Of a stretch of 8,104 bases of DNA, positions 1 through 5,364 are shown one piece after another. The translations under genes were made by a program, and so were the position numbers. Source of the DNA: Cyanobacteria bacterium UBA9579. GTDB lineage: Bacteria > Cyanobacteriota > Vampirovibrionia > Gastranaerophilales > UBA9579. The stretch is from assembly GCA_003499585.1 (NCBI GenBank), contig DNSU01000001.1, positions 15,446 to 23,549 of the forward strand. Reading direction: 5' to 3'. Position 1 is the first letter of the stretch; each line of letters opens with the position of its first letter. Below the pieces are notes generated by a model. The model saw only the letters and a list, made by a program, of their open reading frames with translations. It was not told where the DNA came from and did not search any database.

Positions 1-196
1 AAGAGCATACCCGCCTCTATAAAAACTTAAAGATTCTATTAATACATAATAATTAAATTGTAAACTTTCAAAAACGTGGTAAGAATAGACCACATATACA
101 TTTTTTGATACCTGACTAACTTATACTCCTAGACTTTTTATATCTGATAAAATAGTAAGATATGTTTTGAGAAAAATAGGAGTTAGATAGGTCCTT
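1..196. other. AT-rich intergenic region at left edge
   Basis: No complete gene is visible here. The first ~20 bases are richer in GC than what follows, so an unseen gene may end or begin there. On the plus strand all three frames close by position 56 (stops at 19-21, 28-30 and 54-56). On the minus strand an ATG at 8-6 is preceded by GAGG (17-14) with 5 bases between, so a divergent gene could start here and leave the window. Neither option can be decided from so few bases. The rest is AT-rich, with a short inverted repeat at 76-93. I found no convincing -35/-10 pair for the downstream peptidase gene. Confidence 0.5.
76..93. repeat. Short inverted repeat GTGGT-N8-ACCAC
   Basis: GTGGT at 76-80 is the exact reverse complement of ACCAC at 89-93, with an 8-base spacer. 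Six T follow at 101-106, but separated by 7 bases, so it is a poor intrinsic terminator. It lies about 100 bases upstream of the peptidase operon and could be an operator. It could also be chance: a 5-base arm is short. Confidence 0.25.
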
Positions 197-1567
197 ATGA
201 ATAGAGAAGTTTCTAAAGTTAAAGAACACAAAAGTGCTGTTTTCCCTTTTTTAGATAAGCCTGTTGAGATTTACAGACTTGAAAACGGGCATACTGTAAT
301 TATCGCAAACAAGCATGGAGAGCTTGTAAATATTAGCACCTGGGTACGCACAGGTTCAATAAATGAAGATGATAAGATAAACGGGATTTCACACTTTCTT
401 GAACATCTTATGTTTAAAGGCACTCCTGAGCATCCGGCTGGAGAATTCGACAGAATTCTGGAAGCCAGAGGAGCCATCGTTAATGCAGCTACGTGGAAAG
501 ATTACACTTTTTATTATGTAACACTTCCAAAAGGTTCAAATAATGAATATTTTAAAGAAGCTCTTGATCTTCATGCCGATATGATGCTTAATGCTTCTGT
601 CCCTAAACATGAAATAGGACCTATATTTGATTTTCATAATCCGGATGTAAAAGAAAAACGTGAAAGATATGTAGTAATTGAAGAAATCAGAATGAGGGAT
701 GACCAACCCTGGTCTAAAACATATAATGAACTAAATCATATTATGTACACCAAACACCCATACGTTATGGATGTTATTGGAACCGGTGAGATTATTTCAT
801 CAGTTCCAAGACAGACTATAGTTGATTATTATAAAAAATGGTATACAGCTGATAACTTTATAACTATTGTCGTTGGTGATGTAGATACTGAAGAAACTTT
901 GAATTTAATCAGAGAAAAGTTTAAATCAGCAGAATCAAAACCTGAAATAAAGGTTAAACATCCGGAGGAAGAACCACAAACACAGCCAAGATTAGTTGAA
1001 AATATGAGCAAGTTAAATACAGGCTTTACAATATTTGGATTTCATGGACCTCAAGCCGGTAATTTAAAAGAAACCATTGCCATTGATACAATTAGCATAA
1101 TACTGGGTGAAGGTAAAAGTTCAAGATTACATCAAAATCTGATTGAAAAACCGGAAACACCTGTTTTTAATGTAGTTGGAAGCGGCCAATATCAATTTAA
1201 AGATGGAAATACATTCTTTATTCAGGCAAATTTCCATCCAAGCCAAAGAGGAAAAGCATTAGAGCTTTTAAAAGTTGAAATCAGAAAAATGATTGATTCT
1301 CCTGTATCACAGGAAGAACTTGATAAAGCTAAAAAGAAATTAAAAGGCCGATTTGCCAGTGAATCTGAAACAGTTTCAGAGATTGGTGAATCAATAGGCC
1401 ATTTTATGACTATATGCGACGATATTTCCTGCTATACAAATTATTTAAACATCCTCAATACTTTAACAGTGCAGGATATATTTGAAATTTCAAGAAAATA
1501 TCTTGATTTAAACAAAGTCAGTATTTCTGTCTTAATGCCAGAAAATGAGGAAGGGGAAGTAAAGTAA
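197..1567 (+). CDS. M16 family zinc peptidase, catalytic subunit
   Basis: A 456-residue insulinase/M16B-type metallopeptidase that probably degrades peptides in the cytoplasm; no signal peptide is visible. The inverted zinc motif HxxEH is intact as HFLEH (H66, E69, H70). The third zinc ligand should be E163 in VVIEEIRM, with E156 seven residues before it, matching the ExxxxxxE spacing of pitrilysin. H70 to E163 is 93 residues against about 76-77 in characterised M16 enzymes, which implies a ~16-residue insertion around residues 139-155. The C-terminal half (about 265-450) has the second M16 fold, but where a family partner has R...GLAY this protein reads IEKPETPVF, so the substrate-binding Arg/Tyr pair is missing. 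The ATG at 197 is the first possible start after the in-frame TAG at 188-190. TAGGAG at 177-182 is rather far away (14 bases), so initiation may be modest. The stop overlaps the next gene's start, indicating an operon with the partner subunit. The natural substrate is unknown. Confidence 0.93.
   Translation: MNREVSKVKEHKSAVFPFLDKPVEIYRLENGHTVIIANKHGELVNISTWVRTGSINEDDKINGISHFLEHLMFKGTPEHPAGEFDRILEARGAIVNAATWKDYTFYYVTLPKGSNNEYFKEALDLHADMMLNASVPKHEIGPIFDFHNPDVKEKRERYVVIEEIRMRDDQPWSKTYNELNHIMYTKHPYVMDVIGTGEIISSVPRQTIVDYYKKWYTADNFITIVVGDVDTEETLNLIREKFKSAESKPEIKVKHPEEEPQTQPRLVENMSKLNTGFTIFGFHGPQAGNLKETIAIDTISIILGEGKSSRLHQNLIEKPETPVFNVVGSGQYQFKDGNTFFIQANFHPSQRGKALELLKVEIRKMIDSPVSQEELDKAKKKLKGRFASESETVSEIGESIGHFMTICDDISCYTNYLNILNTLTVQDIFEISRKYLDLNKVSISVLMPENEEGEVK
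1548..1556 (+). promoter_or_regulatory. Shine-Dalgarno for the second peptidase subunit
   Basis: AGGAAGGGG lies inside the end of the first peptidase gene, 10 bases before the ATG at 1567. With the TAATG stop/start overlap (1565-1569) it supports coupled translation of the two subunits. Confidence 0.6.
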
Positions 1568-2799
1568 TGAATTCTTTTGATATAAACAATCTTAGCAATG
1601 GAATAAAAATAATTACAAAGAAGAATAGCCATACTCCAAGAACTGCCGTTTGCATGTTTATTGATTCAGGGACTAAAAATGAAAATAAGGCAGGTATTGC
1701 AAGTCTCGCAGGACGCCTGTTACTTCAGGGGACCGAGTCAAGAACTGCGGAACAATTAGCAAATGAACTTGATTCTAATGCTATAGAGATGAATGTTGAT
1801 GTAAAACAGGATTATATTAAAGTAAAATCTGTTTTTCTCAATGAGGATTTTGGTAAAGCATTAGACCTGATGTCAGATATAATCAAACATTCAACTTTTG
1901 AAAACTTTGAAAAAGAAGCCAGAAAATTCAGAGGGGAGATAGAAGTGGATCTTGATTCTCCAAAAATAAAGGCCTTTGATAATCTTGTCAAAAACATGTA
2001 TCCTGATCATCCTTATGGAAATACTTACACAAAAATTATTAAGGATCTTCCTTCTATAAGTAAAGATTCAGTAAAAGATTTTTATTATTCCATGTCTTTG
2101 CCTGAAAAAATAACTATTGTAGTTGTTGGAGACATTGATCAAAACAATGTTATAAAATTATTTGAAGATAAATTCGGAAACCTAAAGCGCAATACACAAA
2201 AAACTGTATATCTTGAATCAGGAAATATACCTGAGAATAAAAAAGTTACCATTTCTAAAAATGATGCCGCTCAGGCTCAGATTGTAAAAGGATGGATTGT
2301 TCCTGATATTTTAAGCAATGATTTTGCGGCTTTAACTTTATTAAATATTATTTTAGGCTCAAGTGGACTAAGTTCAAGGCTTTTTGTGGAATTAAGAGAT
2401 AAAAAAGGCCTGGCTTATCACGTAAGAAGTAGTTATGAACCTCTAAAGCATTCAGGCATATTTACTGTTTATATTGGAACTGCTCCTCAGAATATAGATA
2501 TAGCACTTGAAGGATTTGATACTGAGATTAAAAAACTGCAAGAAGAGCTGGTTTCAGACAAAGAACTGGAAGATGCCAAGAATAATTATCTTGGAAAGCG
2601 TGCTTTCTTCCATGAAACAAACGCTCAACAGGCTCATTATTTAGGTTTCTTTGATATTATGGGTCTTGGCGCAGATTATGATGAAAAAATTGCTGAAAAC
2701 ATCAGAAAAATCACTCCTAAAGATATAAAAGATATTACAAATAAGTGCCTTTCACAGAATTCAATTATATCTTTACTTGCACCAGAGCAGTATCTTTAA
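1567..2799 (+). CDS. M16 family peptidase-like, non-catalytic partner subunit
   Basis: A 410-residue M16B homologue. Aligned with the preceding protein, GISHFLEHLMFKGT corresponds to GIASLAGRLLLQGT (residues 43-56), so HxxEH has become SLAGR (46-50) and zinc cannot be bound there. The C-terminal half keeps the motif the other subunit lacks: R277 and Y284 in LRDKKGLAY, preceded by GLSSRLF. In M16B heterodimers such as Sphingomonas Sph2681/Sph2682 and mitochondrial processing peptidase, one subunit carries zinc and the other helps hold the substrate; this pair fits that scheme. The ATG overlaps the upstream TAA by one base and has an SD at 1548-1556, consistent with equal production of both chains. 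No signal peptide or membrane segment is seen, so a cytoplasmic location is likely. Processing of a specific protein rather than general peptide turnover is possible but cannot be judged from sequence. Confidence 0.92.
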   Translation: MNSFDINNLSNGIKIITKKNSHTPRTAVCMFIDSGTKNENKAGIASLAGRLLLQGTESRTAEQLANELDSNAIEMNVDVKQDYIKVKSVFLNEDFGKALDLMSDIIKHSTFENFEKEARKFRGEIEVDLDSPKIKAFDNLVKNMYPDHPYGNTYTKIIKDLPSISKDSVKDFYYSMSLPEKITIVVVGDIDQNNVIKLFEDKFGNLKRNTQKTVYLESGNIPENKKVTISKNDAAQAQIVKGWIVPDILSNDFAALTLLNIILGSSGLSSRLFVELRDKKGLAYHVRSSYEPLKHSGIFTVYIGTAPQNIDIALEGFDTEIKKLQEELVSDKELEDAKNNYLGKRAFFHETNAQQAHYLGFFDIMGLGADYDEKIAENIRKITPKDIKDITNKCLSQNSIISLLAPEQYL

Positions 2800-2867
2800 A
2801 AAAATTTAAACACTAATCAGCTAAGTAAGCTTATTATTAAGTAATTTAAGTGTATGATTCAAAATAT

Positions 2868-2909
2868 ACTCAAATGAGTTTTAATAATGCTAAGCAGCTA
2901 TGCTTAGTA
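2868..2909 (+). terminator. Weak tandem hairpins after the peptidase operon
   Basis: Two small stem-loops follow the operon. ACTC-AAAT-GAGT (2868-2879) runs directly into TTTT. CTAAGC-AGCTAT-GCTTAG (2890-2895 with 2902-2907) can be extended by a G-U and a T-A pair to 2888-2909 and is followed by AAAAGTTTTATT. Neither has a GC-rich stem plus a clean T run, so they are weak candidates for terminating or attenuating transcription between the peptidase genes and motA. Confidence 0.3.
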
Positions 2910-2971
2910 AAAGTTTTATTAGAATTTTTACATTCTGAAACTTATATAGTGCAGTAGCTAGAAGAATAGCG

Positions 2972-2977
2972 TATAAT
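2972..2977 (+). promoter_or_regulatory. Candidate -10 box (TATAAT) for motAB
   Basis: A perfect TATAAT lies 45 bases before the motA ATG (3023). No good -35 hexamer sits 16-18 bases upstream (the region reads GTGCAG). Overlapping bases GCGTATAA (2969-2976) match 6 of 8 positions of the flagellar sigma-28 -10 consensus GCCGATAA, but the expected TAAA 15 bases upstream is absent. A promoter here is plausible because a 205-base gap precedes motA; which sigma factor would read it is undecided. Confidence 0.4.
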
Positions 2978-3011
2978 TAGAGTTATTCAATTTATTTTAA
3001 AAGCGTGGTTT

Positions 3012-3015
3012 GGAG
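3012..3015 (+). promoter_or_regulatory. Shine-Dalgarno that fixes the motA start
   Basis: GGAG lies 7 bases before the ATG at 3023. The in-frame GTG at 3005 would place this SD inside the coding region and add VWSRK, which is not typical of MotA N-termini. Confidence 0.75.
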
Positions 3016-3022
3016 TCGAAAA

Positions 3023-3808
3023 ATGGATCTTACATCAATATTAGGTATAGTTATTGGTATAGGTTGTATTCTTATAGGACAGGCTCTTGAAGGTGGGTCA
3101 ATGCAGTCGCTTATCCAAATAACAGCTGCATTTATTGTATTTGGCGGAACTGCTGGCGCTGTTATTTTAAGTTACCCTCAACAAGATTTACAACAGGCGG
3201 TTAAGGAGTTAAAAACCGCATTTTTTAACAAAAAAAATGATTATGACAGTGTTATAGGTGAAATCGTCGGTTACGCAATGAAAGCAAGAAAAGAAGGGGT
3301 TATTGTGCTTGAAAAAGAAGCAAGAAATGCAAGTGATCCTCTTTTAAAGCTTGGCCTTGAAGCAGTGAGTGATGGTGCTGATCCTGTTCTTGTCAGAGAT
3401 TTAATGGAAACACAATTAACTCAACTTGAAGAAAGAGTTACCAGAGCGGCTAAAGTCTGGGAATCAGCCGGTGGTTATTCTCCCACAATCGGTATTATTG
3501 GCGCAGTATTAGGTTTAATTCAGGTTATGCAGAATTTAGCAGACCCTTCTAAGCTAGGCGCAGGTATTGCTGTTGCTTTTGTTGCCACAGTATACGGTGT
3601 TGGTGCAGCTAACCTGCTATTTATTCCGTTAGGTTCAAAAATAAAATTTAAATCCAAACAAGATTTTCTTGCAAAAGAAATTATGATAGAAGGCATCTTG
3701 TCAATACAAGCTGGAGAAAGTCCTGCATTAATTGAAAGAAAATTACAGGCATTCCTGTTAGATAAGAAAGATGAAGAAGCTGCAGCTCCCAGACCTGCAA
3801 AAGCATAA
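3023..3808 (+). CDS. motA: Flagellar motor stator protein MotA
   Basis: A 261-residue inner-membrane MotA/TolQ/ExbB-family protein that forms the ion-driven stator with MotB and turns the flagellar rotor. The start is set at ATG 3023: MDLTSILG is the usual MotA opening and GGAG precedes it. Four membrane segments are visible, roughly at residues 3-22, 29-50, 151-171 and 180-204. The cytoplasmic loop between segments 2 and 3 contains R89 and E97, matching the E. coli R90/E98 pair that contacts FliG. P154 and P202 match the conserved prolines P173 and P222 of E. coli MotA. At about 260 residues it is the shorter, PomA/Bacillus-like form. The acidic then Ala/Pro-rich C-terminus (DEEAAAPRPAKA) is slightly unusual. 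motB follows after 46 bases. No other flagellar genes are in the window. The coupling ion (H+ or Na+) cannot be read from the sequence with confidence. Confidence 0.93.
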   Translation: MDLTSILGIVIGIGCILIGQALEGGSMQSLIQITAAFIVFGGTAGAVILSYPQQDLQQAVKELKTAFFNKKNDYDSVIGEIVGYAMKARKEGVIVLEKEARNASDPLLKLGLEAVSDGADPVLVRDLMETQLTQLEERVTRAAKVWESAGGYSPTIGIIGAVLGLIQVMQNLADPSKLGAGIAVAFVATVYGVGAANLLFIPLGSKIKFKSKQDFLAKEIMIEGILSIQAGESPALIERKLQAFLLDKKDEEAAAPRPAKA

Positions 3809-3854
3809 TTGACCTCTGGGTTTGATAAATAAATGTTAAAAGTTAGCTAAAAAT

Positions 3855-4892
3855 ATGGGAAAAAGAAAAAAACACGCTGAAGAACATGAAAACCTCGAAA
3901 GATGGTTAGTTTCTTATGCGGATTTTATTACGCTTTTATTTGCAACTTTTGTAGTACTATATGCACTCTCACAGGTCGATCTTGCTAAATTTAAAGACTT
4001 AAAAGAGTCTCTTCAAGTGGCATTTTCTGGAGCAAAAGTAATTCAGGGCGGAGATGGAATGATGGAAAAGTCTGGAGATAGTGTATTATCTCAGGGGTCA
4101 GATGATTCATCCGTGGTTCCGCTTTTTGAGAATGCCAAAGCGAAGATGGAAGAAAATTCCTTTAATGATCTTATGAAAGAAATAAACGAACTAAGAGGTA
4201 AAAATGAGCTTGATGGCGTAGATACAAGGCTAGATGAAAGAGGTCTTGTTATTAATCTGGTAGACAGCTTATTTTTTAATTCCGGCAGTGCTGAAATTAG
4301 AAAAGAAGCATACCCGTCTTTACGTAAAATTGGTGAGATGCTAAAGAAAAAATTTTCTGAATACTCTATGAGAGTAGAAGGTCATACAGATAATGTTCCT
4401 GTAAAATCAAGTATTTTCCCATCAAATTGGGAATTATCTTCTGCCAGAGCAGCAAGTGTTATAAGGTTCATGACCGGCAACTTTGACTTTTCAAAGGCAA
4501 GATTTTCTGCCGTAGGCTACTCTGATAGTGTACCTGTAGCTCCTAATGATACTTATGAAGGTCGAAGCAAAAATAGAAGAGTAGAAATTGTAATTTTAAA
4601 AAGCAAGTTAGTTAAATCAGAACCTATAAAATTAAAGCCTGAGGAATATGAGAAGGATAAGCCGAAAGAAAAACCTCATACAAAGGCTAAAAAACCTGCT
4701 AAAGTAGAACAAATAAGTGAAGCTGCTAAAAAGCTAATGAGAGACACAGGCCAATCTATTCATGATGTACTGCTATATAATAAGGATACATATGACCAAG
4801 AGTCTGAAAAGCTGGCTAAAGAGCTGGAGCTCATGGAAAAGCAGACATCTGGACTAGCAATACCAAAGAAAAACATAAAAAAGACTAAGTAA
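3855..4892 (+). CDS. motB: Flagellar motor stator protein MotB (OmpA-like), long C-terminal tail
   Basis: A 345-residue MotB. A basic N-terminus is followed by a single membrane helix (about 21-40) that begins SYADFITLL; D23 is the ion-carrying aspartate equivalent to E. coli D32. A plug/linker region (41-124) leads to an OmpA-like peptidoglycan-binding domain (about 125-248), recognisable by GHTDNVPV (176-183), NWELSSARA (191-199), GYSDSVPV (221-228) and GRSKNRRVEI (236-245). It anchors the stator to the cell wall. Residues 249-345 lie beyond the OmpA domain: a Lys/Glu/Pro-rich stretch (about 249-285), then a probable charged helix (about 286-331). Most MotB proteins stop soon after the NRRVEI motif, so this tail is unusual. 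No clear Shine-Dalgarno precedes the ATG (only AGTTAGCTAAAAAT), so translation may depend on motA. The stop codon lies inside a terminator hairpin. Confidence 0.93.
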   Translation: MGKRKKHAEEHENLERWLVSYADFITLLFATFVVLYALSQVDLAKFKDLKESLQVAFSGAKVIQGGDGMMEKSGDSVLSQGSDDSSVVPLFENAKAKMEENSFNDLMKEINELRGKNELDGVDTRLDERGLVINLVDSLFFNSGSAEIRKEAYPSLRKIGEMLKKKFSEYSMRVEGHTDNVPVKSSIFPSNWELSSARAASVIRFMTGNFDFSKARFSAVGYSDSVPVAPNDTYEGRSKNRRVEIVILKSKLVKSEPIKLKPEEYEKDKPKEKPHTKAKKPAKVEQISEAAKKLMRDTGQSIHDVLLYNKDTYDQESEKLAKELELMEKQTSGLAIPKKNIKKTK

Positions 4893-4908
4893 TTACTCAG
4901 TCTTTTTG
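4877..4908. terminator. Bidirectional intrinsic terminator between convergent genes
   Basis: AAAAAGACT (4878-4886) pairs perfectly with AGTCTTTTT (4899-4907). After one A-C mismatch, AGT (4888-4890) pairs with ACT (4895-4897), leaving an AATT loop. There are five T on the plus strand after the stem and six T on the minus strand, so it can stop both motB transcripts and those arriving from the opposite strand. The motB TAA (4890-4892) is inside the hairpin. The minus-strand gene ends at 4923, only 15 bases away. Confidence 0.85.
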
Positions 4909-4922
4909 TAAATATAGAAGAA

Positions 4923-5288
4923 CTATACCGTATCAGTAAGAGTTACCTGTACTTTTCCCACATCTCTACTGATTAGCTCCACAATAATTTTATTTATACC
5001 TTCTTTTAATCCTTTTGCACCATCCAAGATACAGGTTATTTCCTGATTTAACTTAATTAATAAAGGACTCTCGTTATTTATATTCTCAGCAATAGTTGCA
5101 GAATCTGAGGATACGATTTTAATTAAAGGTGATTGATAGACTTCATCATTAATTATAATATAATTAATTCCGGTAATTATGCCAGGGCCTAGAATATTCT
5201 TCAGATCAAACGCAATTCCTTCAGCAGTCTCTCTTAAACTGCCTTTTCTATAAATCCTTTTAAGCAAAAAGTCAGGAATAATAGACAA
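4923..5288 (-). CDS. Small conserved-looking protein of unknown function
   Basis: A 121-residue protein that I cannot assign. It starts with TTG at 5288-5286; a strong AGGAG (5300-5296) 7 bases upstream supports this start, and no ATG exists inside the frame. The N-terminus is short and basic (LLKRIYRKGSLRETAEG, residues 8-24). It is followed by alternating hydrophobic stretches (about 25-60, 75-90, 98-120) with turn-forming segments such as LGPG (33-36) and DGAKG (89-93), which suggests a compact beta-sandwich. There is no signal peptide or membrane helix, and only one Cys (C86). The opening IPDFLLKRIY.KGSL...G..F.LKN resembles a family of small bacterial/archaeal proteins I recall only vaguely, sometimes with unreliable database names; this is memory, not evidence. 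It lies 76 bases downstream of the GH35 gene on the same strand and ends at a shared terminator. It may be co-transcribed and could be an accessory factor, but nothing in the sequence proves a link to sugar metabolism. Confidence 0.75.
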   Translation of the reverse strand: MSIIPDFLLKRIYRKGSLRETAEGIAFDLKNILGPGIITGINYIIINDEVYQSPLIKIVSSDSATIAENINNESPLLIKLNQEITCILDGAKGLKEGINKIIVELISRDVGKVQVTLTDTV

Positions 5289-5295
5289 ACCCGTT

Positions 5296-5300
5296 CTCCT
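5296..5300 (-). promoter_or_regulatory. Shine-Dalgarno supporting a TTG start
   Basis: On the minus strand AAAAGGAG is followed by 7 bases (AACGGGT) and then TTG at 5288. This is the best ribosome binding site in the window and decides the rare start codon. Confidence 0.75.
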
Positions 5301-5317
5301 TTTCTTTTTGTAGTGAG

Positions 5318-5345
5318 ATCAAACTAATCAATGGTACTATGTAAA
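5318..5345 (-). promoter_or_regulatory. Possible weak promoter for the small gene
   Basis: On the minus strand TTTACA (5345-5340, 5 of 6 to TTGACA) is separated by 16 bases from TTTGAT (5323-5318, 4 of 6 to TATAAT). It would give the small gene its own transcript in the 76-base gap after GH35. The match is modest and AT-rich DNA produces such pairs by chance. Confidence 0.25.
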
Positions 5346-5364
5346 CATCAATCGTTAACTTAAA

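Noticed and set aside
105..127. TTGATA (105-110) and TATACT (122-127) as a promoter for the peptidase operon
   Set aside because: The spacer is only 11 bases, too short for a sigma-70 promoter.
271..1997. Minus-strand open frames of 60-68 codons opposite the peptidase genes
   Set aside because: They are antisense shadows of strongly supported M16 genes, with no ribosome binding site or recognisable protein features.
2969..2976. A sigma-28 flagellar promoter for motA (GCGTATAA resembling GCCGATAA)
   Set aside because: The -35 element TAAA is absent at the required 15-base distance, so only a generic -10 box is reported.
2800..3004. A riboswitch or small RNA in the gap before motA
   Set aside because: Only short, AT-rich hairpins are present; no conserved riboswitch core can be recognised.
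3833..3850. A five-codon reading frame (MLKVS) between motA and motB that could be a leader peptide
   Set aside because: It has no Shine-Dalgarno, is very short, and such frames are common by chance in AT-rich gaps.
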